A DNA stretch of 64,000 nucleotides, taken from NCBI GenBank assembly GCA_022385805.1, contig MU277738.1:101370-165369 (forward strand). Direction: 5' to 3'. Positions 37,263 through 49,214 of this stretch are shown here, piece by piece. The notes under the pieces were generated by a model. The model saw nothing but the letters and a program-made list of their open reading frames with translations. It made no database searches and had not been told where the DNA came from. The translations under genes and the position numbers were made by a program. Within the stretch, counting starts at the first letter, position 1, and the number at the start of each line of letters is the position of its first letter. The stretch comes from Pilatotrama ljubarskyi (taxonomy: Eukaryota; Basidiomycota; Agaricomycetes; Polyporales; Polyporaceae).

Positions 37263-39324
37263 GCGGGCAGCGTACCGTTCGACTCCGGGTTGGTGTGCGG
37301 CCGGCTTCCTTGCATGCGCCCGGCTGGCATGTCCGATAGCGTCCACCGCTGACGCCTTGCCCTTCTTCTCCTGCCCTGCTTGCATGCGCCGGGGTCTCGA
37401 CTCGGTGCCCAGCAATGCGCCCTCTCCCCTCCCGACGTCGCAACTCTTCGGCACGTGGCCGCGGCTGGCTGTCGGCCGCCCCGCGGGGCGCTATGCGAAA
37501 TTTTAGGAGTGGTATACGGTTGCGGACACGGAGGATAGGATGTGAACATGCACGTACGTATTCAACGTGCGCGCGCGTTCGACGAGTTGTTGTTGATATG
37601 GGTTACGTTCTACGGTACGGTACGATACGATACGGTACGATACATACGCGCGTAGGCGACCGGGTGGATGCGCACGCGCACGCCGAGAGGACGTTGGGGC
37701 GTGTCGTGGGCGCGCCGGTCGTGTAATTTGCTGTTCTTGTCGGCGAGGACCCGCATGCTACGCCTATAGCTTATTTAATGTACATCAGGTGTAGATAGAC
37801 AGTCGACCGACGACGCGCGCGGCGACTGGGTGTACGAACTTTGTGCTCGCATGTGGGTCCCGGACGCGTACAGACATGCATAGTAGTCGAGGGCTGCAGC
37901 TTCTTCCCTCGTGCTCCTCTTGCTCGCGCTCTTCTCTGATCCTTGTTTTGTTGCTTGTAGCTGTTTTGTCGAGTACGCGCACGCTGCAGCTTGTATTTTA
38001 GTTTTTGGTGTCCGTGCGTTGAGAAAGGCTCTCCGTTCAGAGAAGATAGGATGCGTGAGGCGTGTGTGCGCATGCGTCGGTTCCGGGTTCGTGCAAGGAA
38101 GAGCGCAGCAAATGCTGGCCGAGAACACCGAAGCCTGCCCTGAGGGTAACGTAGGTCCCGTGACTCAGCACGTTCGTCTCCTTCTCAGTCTGAGTTTCTC
38201 TCGAAGACTCGATGCCATATCTTCAGGGTCTCTCTATGTCGTTCGACGATGGATACTCAGATCCGAACTCCTCAGGCGGGGCTCGTGATGCTGTTACTGA
38301 AATGAAATCGCCCGTTCATGCGAGTCATACTAGCCTCTAGGGAACATGCGCTCGATCGCCGTCCTCTGCAGCATGCCCCTGCTTGGCTTGGCATTCGGCG
38401 AGCTGCAGAAGCTCTCGACTACTGACGGACCTCGCACAGGCGTCTCTCATCTCGCTGCAGCTTCATCGACATCCCCAGGCACTGACTGCGGCTTGTTGTC
38501 ATGCTCATGGGCTGCTTATCCCGTCTGACGACATTCGATTCTACGGCTCGCTTCCCCCCGGTATAAAAATCGGTACGTGTACGCGTTCGCGTACTGGCCT
38601 ACGTGGTATGGCTGGAAGGTGAGAGATCATTGCGCTAGTTGGATATTATTCAAGCGAGCTAGCTGACAATAGGCGTCCCTTGCAGGTGGGCGCTTCGGCA
38701 GGCGCCCAAGATTCTCGCTGTACTCGCAGCCTGCCCGTTTGTAACCGCGCGTTCTTTACAATACCAAGGCGAACTCAGAGGATATAAAGAGGGCCTTGCT
38801 GCTGAACGCTAGGGTTACTCGTACTCCGAAACCTTGGCGCACTGACTCGAGTCGGACGACACGCCGCTCGCAGGTTTGTTTGCGCGTGTTAGATCCTGAA
38901 GCCCTTGCCAACTAGCCACAAACAACCGCCGAGAAACCTGTCACGGCATGTCACGACGGGCGTGACTGCCGAACTTCCGGCGGCTCGAGACCGCCTTTGT
39001 CCGACCGACCAGATAGCGCCGGCCAGCGTGGTCATGTGCCTGCAGTTGTTGAATGCGTCGGGCTCGCGACAAGGTTTTTGGCTAGGGCGCGGATGGACTC
39101 CGACGTGCGAACCACTGCGGGTCGGTCCTTTATGAGGACGTGTGCGGTGAGCTCGAGTCCTGCAGCACCGCTCTCCACGCCCGTTACCTCGTTCTACCTG
39201 TCGCAGAGGGTCTCTGTCCCTCTGCGCATCGTTACTGTTTACTGGCGGAGCGATTATCTATGCCTGCCTCCTCCTGCGATACCCACACACATTCATACCC
39301 ATTCTCCAATTCTATCACCTTACG
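37263..39324. other. 2-kb intergenic region with a small pentamer repeat
   Basis: Contains the 3' region of the transcription factor gene. At 37611-37650 there is an imperfect repeat of GGTAC/GATAC pentamers (tacggtacggtacgatacga and on). Minus-strand frames at 37775-38128 are of odd composition and are not supported. A 60-codon frame at 38346 starts MRSIAVLCSMPLLGLAFG and resembles a secretion signal, but the rest is not convincing. Confidence 0.4.
37611..37650. repeat. GGTAC/GATAC pentamer microsatellite
   Basis: About eight tandem pentamers alternating between GGTAC and GATAC, imperfect at both ends. It lies about 350 bp after the transcription factor stop codon. Confidence 0.7.
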
Positions 39325-40500
39325 ATGTCTCGGCGTCTTCCGCTCCAATTCATAGCCACCCCCGCCCTCGCTGCAACCACACCTAATCTCCAAGAGGAAT
39401 TCAAGGAAAAAGAGGGCTGGGCCACGGATGACGTCTTGCGGGACGAAAATACGGCCCCTGTGGCGTCCGTCGACATCGAGAATGGTATGTAGTCATTTGG
39501 GTACCCGCTGCTGTGCGGCATTCGCCGCAATCTCCTCACGCCATGATGCTCGTGGTGTTCAGTCGTAGGCGGCCCGACCAGAGACCTCTCGGATGTCATA
39601 GCTCTCGCCGCTTCGATCGATTCGGAGGCCATACTCGGCGTCTCAACTGGTATGTCTCACATATCAATAGAGCGATGCCATGTTGAATGGGTATCTAGGC
39701 TATAGCCACACCGACGCGATATCCTCTCCCCTTGCTGACACTGGGTCGGATACAGAAGATAGCGGTGAGTGTGCACTCCCCAGTGCGAGTTCTCATCCGC
39801 TCAGCTGCCACGCTCATACGCAGGTTCTGGTAACGCGTGCTGTGATGATGGGGACGACTCAGATAGCGAAGACGACGAGTCGATTCAGCGGTTCCTAGCC
39901 TTTGCTAACCGATCTCGCGCTTCGGGATCTGGTCTCCCCGCCGCTCTCGCAGTGCTCAGCCACACTGTCAACACTGCCGAGGACGACGATGAGGAGACGG
40001 CGCAGCTCTTTGTCACCGGCGTGGCAGGCGTCGTGCGCGAGAGTATGCCGTCCTTCATCTGTGGCTCTGGCAACTATCAGCTTAACCCCTGCTATTCCGT
40101 AGAGCGACGGATTCAGCGAGCTGTCGACGCAATCCTGGAGCGACGCGAGCTTCCGCCTTCGCCGGCCGCTCCAACACCCGTAGCGCCCTATTACGTCGAT
40201 CTGAACTACGGCACACCGAAGACGGAGGAGGAGCTCGCGCTGGAGGCGTGCTTGGCTCGTCTGGCGGCGTTCAAACGTGTCGGCGCCACACGTCTGGACG
40301 GCACCGGCACGCAGGGTTTCGCTCCTGCGGAGCTCGCAAAGGTAAGAGAACGGAAGGCTTCTGCTAAACCCTTGCGGCGAACGCTACTAACCTACCTCTG
40401 CGAACTGGAGTACGTATCTTCTCATGTTGATTCGTGGGGCTGGAGACTGAGCATCGTCCGCACCGTAGCATCTATCTGGAGTGTTGTCATGTCGGCATAG
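39325..40500 (+). CDS. Hypothetical acidic protein
   Basis: ATG at 39325. Exons 39325-39484, 39563-39649, 39699-39764 and 39824-40341 join in frame with GT-AG junctions. After 40341 a GTAAGA donor and a CTAAC branch-like site suggest one more intron, but reading on without it also stays open to TAG at 40498-40500, so the 3' end is unsettled. The protein begins MSRRLPLQFIATPALAATT, has an acidic serine stretch (CCDDGDDSDSEDDES) and then a folded-looking part (SVERRIQRAVDAILERRELP, EEELALEACLARLAAFKRVG). No family is recognised. The many small 5' exons with consistent phase argue that it is a real gene. Confidence 0.6.
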
Positions 40501-41942
40501 GTTATCCGAAGCCGACAGCCATCCGCGTCCGGCCGGATACTGTCTTCCTGGGCGCGGCTTACGTCGCTGAAAGTGGCAAGATTGGCGAGAGGAACCGTCT
40601 TGCGCTCGCATAGGCTCCACCTTACTTCCACTGCTCTACTCTGAAATCTCGGCCATTCCGTCCACCGTACTCAACGCCCTATCTCTTACGTCCCTCTCGA
40701 GTCCCTCTTGCGATACCCCTCCCCTCCCACAACTCTTCGACAATTCCTGACAGCGAAACTTCTTTGTTCTCAACGACAGGCACACTGGCACGCGAACGAC
40801 ACCCATGCGACCCCCTCCTTGCCTTTCTGCGACGCATTCTCTCTTCTCAGGCACTCTCCATTCGACGTCTGTGGCCGCTCTATCGCTGCTCCTCAGGTTC
40901 CCTGCTGCCATCGTCACCCCGAAGGCGAGCTGGACGAGCTTGCACGCTCTATGCGCGCTAGTATGCTCCCCACATATGGTAACCATTCATCTGCCCTGAC
41001 CACTCATTCCAACCATTCATTCCGTCCGGTATCTAACTTTTCCTCCTTCGCTGCATATTCACATTCCTTTCCTCCCACGTCCGACGCTGCGTTGCTGTTA
41101 GCATGATCCTCAAGTGTAATGTACTGCCATGCAGAGAGATGTGCCTATCATGACGGACGGAAACCGTGATGCCGTATAACATGGAGCGGTCTTGCCTAAA
41201 GTCGCTCGACCTTCCGGACGGCTGTGTGCGCTGGGTAGAACGCCAGTGCTGGGTATTTTTGAGTAGAGCATTTCACGACATCATTGCTCTCACACTGCTC
41301 GTGCACCACGGTGATGTGTAGCGCGCGTACCTGAGCTGGTGGCGGGTACCGGTGTGTATCCGGTCAATTCGTCGCCGGGCTCGTTAGTGTTCATTTTCCG
41401 TTCTTCGTTCGCATTTAGTACTATATCGCCGTCTTCGCGACCCGAGGTCGTAGTACCATAGCCCTTATTTAAATTATTTCAGTCCGCGCTCAGAGCTTGT
41501 TAGATACATCCTACGACGTTCTCACGACACGTCCCCGCACGCGCGCTCACTGTCTTTGCTCGACGCCTCTATACATCCATATTCACGAATCACACAACCC
41601 CTCTCTCTCTCTCCTGATCATCCTTTGGAACACACATGGCGCCGGACTCACTCTCTATTTCGACCAGCCCAAGGCTCGTGGAGTGCATCAGTGATTACCG
41701 ATGCTCGCAGGATTCGAGCGAGGACTCGGACGAGAACAGTACTTAGCGTCGAGGAATAGCGCTCAATGCTCCAGTACGCGCCCGAGGTGTAACGTCTCAG
41801 CAGAAGGCAAGCACGATAGCGTCGGATCAGGGTATATTACAAGCGCGAGGTATGTATACGATGGAAGGTGGAACGTGCGATAGAGGATGGTAGTACGTGG
41901 CAGGGCGAAGTCAGGAGCTCAAACTCGAAGCCCGACGTCGAA
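40501..41942. other. Intergenic with a dispersed repeat
   Basis: At 41180-41326 a short frame (MERSCLKSLDLPDGCVRW, then FLSRAFHDIIALTLLVHHGD) looks like the C-terminus of an unrecognised protein. From about 41310 to 41690 the sequence is similar to the reverse complement of 62850-63190. From about 41780 the 3' flank of the FunK1 duplication begins. No complete gene was found. Confidence 0.4.
41310..41690 (+). repeat. Dispersed repeat, copy 1
   Basis: Similar in the opposite orientation to 62850-63190. Shared blocks include the gagctggtRgcgggtacc segment, gtgtatccggtca, ctcgacgcctctatacatcca, and a final tcgaccagccca followed by ctcgtSgag. Beyond about 41690 the two copies diverge abruptly. 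It could be a promoter/5' region of a gene family or the 5' end of a transposable element. Confidence 0.7.
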
Positions 41943-44900
41943 TCACGAGGCCGAGGCCTGCTTGTCTTTGCTCCCTCCGCTGGTCATCTCCTTGGCGCGG
42001 CGTGTAGCACTTCTAGTAACGCGACTCGAGGTCCCCGCCGCGGCGTTACTCGCACCACTCACCAGCGGGGTGGGGTTCCTCTTCTTTCGCTTCGCCATCC
42101 CGGAGGCACTGGAGTGGAGAGTCGTCGAAGTCGACTCCCGGTAGGACCCGTCCTCGATACCGTCGTCCTCGGCCAAAGAACGCTTCTTGAGCGTGCCTCT
42201 CACGCGATGGTGGATGACCGTCTGAGTCCGGTTCTCGGGAATATGGAACGGTATAGCCTTATCGTCGGTCGGCCAGTCCGTGCGAGCTAGCGCGGTGTCA
42301 AAAATCTCGAGCACCGCCTCGTAGGTCAGCGGGGTCACCGTGCGCTTGCGACCCTGCTTCACATTGGCGTCGTAAACAAGCTCGATGAAGGCTGCCAGAA
42401 GGGCGGTGAGCGGTCCGTTGTCGGGGATTTCGATGGGTTCGGATCCGGATTGGGTGAGCCAACCAGACTTGGCGTAGATGGCCTTTTTGTCGTCGCCATA
42501 TACGAAGATCTCGCTACACGCGTTCGGCCCAATACGCGCGTACTTCGTATGACGAAGCACAATCCATAGCAAGACCCAGAAGAACGATTCGAGATCATGA
42601 TGAGCATCATGGCAAACGTCCATGTAGGACGGTTGCAGTAGCTCTATCGCCATGAAGTAGTATGTCCCCTACAAACGGTGGTCGCGTCAGCCTCACAGTG
42701 GTCTAGAACAAACACCATAACATCGGCGCTTACCGTCCTTTCCTTGAATCCTATGATGTCTTCAAACCGATCGGCGAGTTCCAGAGGACGAAGGGGCGGA
42801 GGGTTGGAGGATGCCGACGCAGGGGCTCCAGCAGGTGGGACAAGGGTCATCGAACTGTAGTCGTAGTCGTGAAGGATGCCCTTAGTACGATCATCACGCG
42901 GTCGGTCCACGATGAGAATGTTGCCAGTGCTGACGTCTCTGTGAAGAATTCCGCCGTACTGCAATGCGAGTTGATGACCTATGTGTACTGTCAGCATCTT
43001 TCCCCGAGATGATGGGGAGCGAAATACGCACCTTTGATCGCATCGCGCATCGCCGTCACCAGCTCCTTGGTGGTCTTGAATTGGGATAGGGGGCGACCGA
43101 CGGTATCGACGACGAACCGTACGTGGCTGCGTTCGCGAGGTTGAGCATCATCCCCTACGCTAAGCCTCCAAGAGTACGTCTCGTGCATGGGATATGGGTA
43201 GCCATCAGGCGGGCCTTGAGCCGACTGCGCATCATCGGTCATTTCGCTGTCCGACAGCTCGCCGAAGCTCGAGGAGGAGGAGGCCGATGAGAAGAGTGAT
43301 GATGGCGCGGTGGAGGAGCCAGAGGTTGCCGAGCCGGTGGAAAACGTCGATCGCAGCTCGAGGAGGTCATCGTCGCCGTTCCAGGGTTCCTTGGCACGCG
43401 CAGCCTCCCAACGCTTGACGTCTCTGGTGCCCAGGTCCCCGCCGTGCGTCACCTTTGGCAGACCCCGCCACTCGTCCTCGGGGACCGTCTGCTTGAGGCG
43501 TTCATAGAACTTGGTCTCCGGCGTTCTAATCACTTGGCGCCAGGCCTCCTTGATGATCCGCAACTGGACTTCCGTGTTCTCCTCGGTGGCATCGTTCGTG
43601 TGGCCGACGCGCGTGTCCTCGATGCCGAGCCACACCATCGTAGAGCGAGAGAAGAGGCGCGCATTGACGTCGAGAAGCTTGAACATGATGTACGCCTTCC
43701 AATTACGCGAGTCGTCCTCGTCCCAAACCTTCGCCCAGCGACCCTCGCGAAGATCCACACCTTGCAGAACCTCCTCCGCATCCTCTCCTAGGCTCTCCTT
43801 GACCCATGTCTGGTCGGCGTCGGTGAGCTTCCGGATCGTCGGATCGCAGCCAACGACGGCTCCTGGACCTCCTTCCCACGGATGAACGAAGTTCCAGAAG
43901 AACTCCCGGACGGCTCTCAGGCCCTCGGTCGACTTCAGGCTGAAAGGCCGGGACGCAACAGCACAAGAATGATCGAAGCGCGCGATGCGCACGGTGTCGC
44001 CGTACACGCCGAGCATGAACGTCGCAAGGAAGCCATGGGCGAACATGAGGCTTCTCGCACTGACCGCGAGCTGAACCATGGTGTCCGCGTGTGAGATGGT
44101 GTTGCCCTTCGCGAAAGGATCCTTGTCGGCGAGGTCCTTCGCTTCGATGACCATCGAGAAACGTGACCAGTCGAGACTGCTCATGGTGGTGGGGAGGGGC
44201 TGTCCGGGGAACGTCACTGCGATGTCAGGGCTAGACTTGTGATGTCTGTCGGCGAAGGCGGCGAATGGGAAGGCGATCGTCTGCGAGTGGCAGTCGTAGA
44301 ACGACAGCTTCTTGTCGTCAGGAAAGTTAGCCACGAGGGCGTTGAAAATGTCGATCTAGTGCTCGATGAGTACATGACAGGAACGTTGAGCTGAGTGACG
44401 CACCAAGGGCTTATAGCTCCGCACTTCCTTCCCCTTCTCTGGAGTCCATGAGGACGAAAGCTTCACGTCTGGGAGTGGCAAGTCGCAGCGGGCGCGCGAA
44501 GGGACGAAGGTGGTCAAGTACGAGTTGAGGTCGCCCTCATAGACGTTAATCTTGTTCTGGAGCTCTTGCCGCCATCCTTCGAGCTGGTTCGTCTTCAGAA
44601 CTTCTTCACGGTTGTGAGGTTGAGTCTTAGACTTCTTGGAACGAGGAGTAGGCTTGCCGCTCATACCTGAGGTAGAGCAGCTGCAATAGCTGGACATCGA
44701 ACCGGTGGAAATCGACATCTTATACTTGTGAGCTTGTGGCTAAGATCGAGTGGATGGTGGTTGAAGTAGACAATGGATGTGCGGAAGGCGCCGACGATCT
44801 GAAAGGCAAATCTGAGCGTCACGCGTAATATAACACGGCGGTTGCCGCAGCCACGCAATGGCTCGCCCGCTCAGCGACACTCACCTTTCGATAGAGGGAA

Positions 44901-45320
44901 ATTTGGCTGATCCAACAACGCGTGTCTGGCTCGGCACTGGGATCGCGTGAGTGTACTGCGGGATTCTGCATTAGCCATGTTCACTTTGGCGTGCCGAGCC
45001 CTGCAGAAATGGCGCAACTCACGAGGGAGGTGGTTGGAGGGTCCAAGCCTGGTTCGTTCGCTATGTGCCTATTGATATACGGAAGAGGGTAGGGCTGCGG
45101 CTTTGACTCGGACAATCAGCTTTAGCGGGCGAAGATCCACGCCCTGTGGCTGCGCGTACAGAACGCTCCTTGTGACGTCGTAAATATGGCTGGCGCGCAG
45201 AGCGGCAGTCGTCGAACACGTCGGCGGCTGTGGACGCTCGCCAGGCTCAGGCGAACTTGAACTTGGTTTGACCAAACTAGGAAACGCTTGTACAAACACG
45301 AGGCGGGCCGGTCGTCCGCA
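41780..45320 (-). repeat. Segmental duplication, copy 1 (FunK1 unit A)
   Basis: This unit is repeated in the same orientation at about 49640-53245. It includes the whole FunK1 gene plus about 600 bp upstream and 160 bp downstream. The upstream parts match closely except for a few short insertions in copy 2 (near 52975, 53100 and 53162). Similarity is uneven: the middle of exon 2 is nearly identical, while the exon 4 coding region is much more diverged. Confidence 0.85.
41943..44718 (-). CDS. FunK1 fungal-type protein kinase A
   Basis: Serine/threonine-kinase-like protein of the FunK1 family, which is expanded in multicellular basidiomycetes; the substrate is unknown. Exons 44718-44404, 44355-43032, 42978-42734 and 42668-41943 give 869 codons plus TGA. 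The N-terminus (MSISTGSMSSYCSCSTSGMS) is Ser/Cys rich. Then come KKLSFYDCHSQTIAFPF, the FunK1 N-lobe region (WSRFSMVIEAKDL), and a low-complexity serine insert near residue 450. The catalytic segment YGGILHRDVSTGNIL is followed by GILHDYDYS in place of the usual DFG, then GTYYFMAIELL in the APE region and CHDAHHDLESFFWVLLWIVL. The tail is basic and serine/threonine rich. Introns lie at 44356-44403, 42979-43031 and 42669-42733. The HRD Asp and the following Asn are present, so activity is plausible. Confidence 0.88.
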
Positions 45321-46200
45321 ATGCTCTGAGTCGTCGGGCGTCTAAGCTTCTTCGCTAACCATTCCGAGTCTATGAGTTGCTATTGACGACGTATCGCGTT
45401 CAGGTTCGAGATGTTTGAATGCTGAGTAGGGGTTCGACTTACTATGGTTTGTGAAGACCTGTTCAAGGTACGCACTCGATAAGAATATAGTCGTCTGATA
45501 TCGCCGGCATCGTCTGAGCCGATGAGGTCAGAACTACTGGAGTAGTAGTGTAAGGGCCGCAACGACTGAATCACCGCGCAAGTACAGCGCAACTTGTAGG
45601 TGATGCCGTCATGGCGGGCGAGTATGGTCACGGAGCAGGCGCAGGTTCAGTAGTACTGCCTGCCAGCACCGCCAGCGTCGTACGCAGATTTCTACTTTGT
45701 AGCCGCTATCTCAGGCTGCCACGCGGGAGAGAACGGCACGCTTGCCACCTGAACGAGGTATTGTGTGATCATTTTGGTCGGGGAGCTCATGATCATTTGT
45801 GCAGTAGTTCCTGCCGCCGCGTGCATGTGCTCAACACATACCAACGTCAAGCACAGCTGGCCATCCCAGTCCAGTGTCTACATGATCAGAGTCCAGCGCA
45901 TTTACGCGCAACACGAGATGCGATAATGTAAAGCAAAGCAAGATGAGGCTGTTTAGCCTACGGATTATGGGCAGACTTAGTAGGACTGCGTCCCTCGGAC
46001 ACGTCACTCAGCTCGTTTCGCGAAACGTTCCTAGTGATGACATCACGGCTCCGTTGTCCACACTTCCACTCGTCCTCCCGCAGGTGTGAGAGAGCACAAA
46101 GGTCTGCGCAGAGGATCGAGCGTGAGGTATCGCCGCAGGAAGCAACAGATGGCGCTGACGTCCTGCGCGCTCATTTCCTCTTGGGCCCAGTCGGACCTTG
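45321..46200. other. Spacer with a kinase-tail relic
   Basis: Most of it has no gene. Minus 46231-46043 encodes SAICCFLRRYLTLDPLRRP, resembling the end of an SRPK-type kinase domain (a FLRR, LDP, RP signature), without the rest of the domain. A second, more decayed copy lies at about 47310-47560. Confidence 0.4.
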
Positions 46201-46231
46201 TCAGCCACTCCTCGAACGGTGTTCCCTGCAT
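46043..46231 (-). pseudogene. SRPK-like kinase C-terminal fragment, copy 1
   Basis: The frame reads FEEWLTRSDWAQEEMSAQDV, then SAICCFLRRYLTLDPLRRP. The spacing resembles the last helix of SRPK-type kinases, where a FLRRCL.LDP..RP motif is common. No upstream catalytic motifs are linked to it. Family assignment is tentative. Confidence 0.4.
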
Positions 46232-46948
46232 ATCGGATGCGGATTGTAGCGGCGGGACTCCTGATGTCGACGTAAGAGGGTAGTGTGAGTGTCAGAGAAG
46301 AAACACGGGGTACGGTGGCGTACCAGTGCGGAGATGACCGTCTGAGTCCGGGTCTCGGGGAGATTGTATGAGATGGCCATATCGCCGGTCGGCCAGTCCG
46401 TTCGGACCAATGCGTCGTTGAAGACTGAAAGCATCGTCGCGTACGTCAGCGGAACTTGTCTCGCGTCGTCTATCTCCACGCGGTTGGCCCTGTACACGTG
46501 GACGGAGAGAGCGGCGAGCAGCGCGGTGAGCGGTCCGTTCTTAGGGATCTTCAGCGTCTTGTATCGGAAGAGCCGAGCGATCTTCGCGGACGTGGCCCCC
46601 ACTGCGTCGTCACCGAACGTGAAGGTGTCTCCACACGCACTGGGATCGACTTTGGCAAACGCCGTATGGCGCATCACGACCCAGAGGAGGACCCAGTAGA
46701 ACGATTCCAGATCATGACGAGCACTGTGGCAAACATCCGAGCTGTTGTAAGAGGCTTCCAGTAGCTGGATCGCCATGAAGTGATACGTCCCCTAAGTACG
46801 AGCGGTTGAAGGGCACATTAGCCTCATATTCGTCCAGATCAAGCACGACAATATCATCAACACTTACCGTCGTCTCCATAAGTCCTGCGATGTTGTCAAA
46901 CTGATCGGCGAGTCCCAGAGGTCGGCACACTTTGTTAGTGTCGGTCAT
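46201..46948 (-). CDS. FunK1 C-lobe only (truncated kinase B)
   Basis: Two exons (46948-46868 and 46791-46201) join in frame at the same intron position as in the full FunK1 genes, giving 223 codons plus TGA. It contains LGLADQFDNIAG, GTYHFMAIQLL, CHSARHDLESFYWVLLWVVM and NGPLTALLAALSVHVYRAN, then the TDWPTGDMA and TQTVIS motifs. The N-lobe and the HRD segment are absent; upstream sequence is unrelated. The ATG aligns with a methionine in the middle of the intact genes. It cannot be an active kinase. It is either a truncated pseudogene or an expressed regulatory fragment. The unbroken frame after loss of the N-lobe is notable. Confidence 0.55.
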
Positions 46949-48410
46949 GGTGGAAGAAGAAGTAAGACGAGCGCCTGTGCTCGACTACTGCGCTAGCCAC
47001 TTCTACGCGATGAAATTTCGACCGGTGCTGTGGCTACTGCCTTACCGCCGAGTTCCCGATCCAGTGGGCTTCCGCAGTCGAGGACCTATGGCGCTGCCGG
47101 ACCCTTAAGGCCGTCAGATATGAGGTACACAGGGAAGATTCTACAGCTGAAGTACAATGAAATAGTCGAGGGTAACCCACAGTACGACAGTGCAGCGTAT
47201 GCAGAGAGGACTCTTAAAATTGATGCGTTCGCCTGCCTCCGCATGATGTCGAGGTTACAAGTCCCTCGTGTTTGCAATCGGGACGTATACGCCTGCGGGT
47301 GCGCGGTGGGCATCGGGCCTCGGACACCACGACTCGGTCACGTCCTCCTGCAGATCAATCATCAGAGCCCGAGGGCCGGCGTCAGAGAGAGCCGAGCGTA
47401 AAGCATCGCCGCAAGAAGCGACAGGTTGCGCTGACGTCCTGTGCACCCATCTCCTCGCGAGCTCGGTCGTAGCTCGTGAATCACTCCTGGAGAACTGGGA
47501 CCTGTGCATACGGGGCGGCGTGCAGCAGAGCGACACCTGATGGCCGAGGGTAGATTGGGTGCCTGAGCGCCAGAAAGGAGGCGTGCGGTACGGTAACGTG
47601 GCGTGCAGGCGTAATCGGAGAACATCACAGAGTACCCGCATCCCTGGAGAAGTTCTGCGGGGAAGGCCTGAGCGATACGCGTGATGTGCGCCTGGGGAAA
47701 GTAGGGGTCAGCGGGGCGTGTATCAAGACGAGCATGGTCTGTGTGAGGCAGTCCGCAGCCTACGGACTGCCAAAACTCGTACTGCGGGGAGTCTTAAGCT
47801 AAGCGTTCAGCTCGAGACCACGGATAGCGTAGCAGATGTTCGGGAACACAGATGGCTGCCGGAGAGGTGGGCGAGTGAGCGAGGCTCGTGGCGCGTTTGA
47901 GGTGAGTTTGGGATCTCATGCACATAATGCAGACGGTCACGACGACGAATGCAACTCACACTGAGCATCGTAAGCACAGACAACTGGACGTGCCAACAGG
48001 AATCAGTAAAACACAAGCCGAGGGAGTACCCTGTGGGAACGTCTGAGTGCCGCCGAGACGCGCTCACGTGCACGCGTCTGTCGCCGAGCGAGCATGTACA
48101 GCACGTGCACATTGACAACTACAAATTACGCTTTTCTGCCTCTGACGACTGTCGTTATCCGTACACTGGATCTTCAATCTTGCAGTCACACCGTACAAGC
48201 TGAGCAAGGCAACAAGGTGTACCAACGGCGAGTACTTTGGAATTGGGGATGTACAGGGCGTACATGGGATAGGCAACCGCAATCATGTCGACACCAGAGC
48301 TTCCTGAACGTCGTTCACTGATTCTGTTCATCCACCTCGCTCCTGCCCTCCTTCGCCAGCGGCCTGAGTGCCCTGTCAGGGCATCGGTTGATTGCTAGTC
48401 GGCTGTACAT
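46949..48410. other. Spacer between the FunK1 fragments
   Basis: Holds the second SRPK-like relic (about 47310-47560) and otherwise no supported gene. Several frames on both strands lack motifs. Confidence 0.4.
47310..47560 (-). pseudogene. SRPK-like kinase C-terminal fragment, copy 2 (decayed)
   Basis: Nucleotide-level similarity to 46040-46230 is clear around the CAGGACGTCAGCGC block and the TTGCGGCGATgCttTACGCTCG block. The protein frame is no longer continuous. This shows that the relic was duplicated together with neighbouring FunK1 pieces. Confidence 0.45.
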
Positions 48411-49214
48411 CTACGGGTGTTTTGCCGTCGGTGGAAGGGGCTTGAGTGGCGGCGTTCCCGACGCCGACACCCAGTCGGGAGTGCTTTCATCTCCGCCATC
48501 ACCTACAACACGACGCTTGTTGCTCACCGAGTCGTGTGTGCCGGCATCCGTGACCTCCAAGGTAGCTTTCTGTTCGGAAGCCGTCTGGGCTTGAGTCTTG
48601 GCTACAGGCAATGTTACTAGGTTGCCGTTTTCGTTGGCCGGCCAGTCGGCGCGAGCGAGGGCGGCGTCGAGGAGTCCGAGTACTGCAGCGTACGTGAGGG
48701 GAATCCACCCTCGCCCGTAGCCTTCCTTCCCGTTGGCGTCGTACACGAGCTCGTCGCACGCTGCCAGCAACGTGGTGAGCGGCTGGTTCCCGGGAATGTT
48801 GGGCCGCTTTACATAGAGCCGACCCCACTTTGTACAGAACATCCACCCATCTCGGGCCCGGGCGGACTCCCATACGCCACATTTGAAGAGCCGGGCGCAG
48901 GTGCCGGAGGGATCGAGGTGCGCGTATGTTGGGTGGCAGAACACGGCCCATTGGAGGAGCCAGTAGAAGGATTCGAGGTCGTGACGAGCTTCTTGGGCGA
49001 TATCCGCTTTTTTGGGCCCGGTTCTGAGCAGCTGGATTGCGACGAAGCACCTTGTATCCTGTGAACGGCATGATATCGGAGTCACCGCCGAGTCGCGTGA
49101 GTGAGGGTCATCATTCTTGAGCAAGCATTTGCCCTTCGACTGACCGCTCTTTGCTTGAAAATCCCGACGATTCTGCTGAGGTCGTCGGCAGAACTTGACT
49201 CCTGGTTCCGACAC
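48411..49214 (-). pseudogene. FunK1 C-lobe fragment C
   Basis: The frame carries FVAIQLLRTGPKKADI, ARHDLESFYWLLQWAVF, NQPLTTLLAACDELVYDANG, IPLTYAAVLGLLDAALARAD and the WP motif, all from the C-lobe of the FunK1 family. The preceding part (49214 to about 49050) does not resemble the family: the catalytic HRD and the DYD segment are missing. The tail ends with TPPLKPLPPTAKHP. It is more diverged from the full genes than fragment B. It is likely an old truncated copy. Confidence 0.55.

Noticed and set aside
37611..37650. Pentamer repeat as a CRISPR-like or telomere-like array
   Set aside because: Units are 5 bases without spacers and do not match the fungal telomere repeat TTAGGG.
38346..38528. 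60-codon frame with a signal-like start
   Set aside because: Only the first 18 residues look like a secretion signal; the rest and the flanks give no support.
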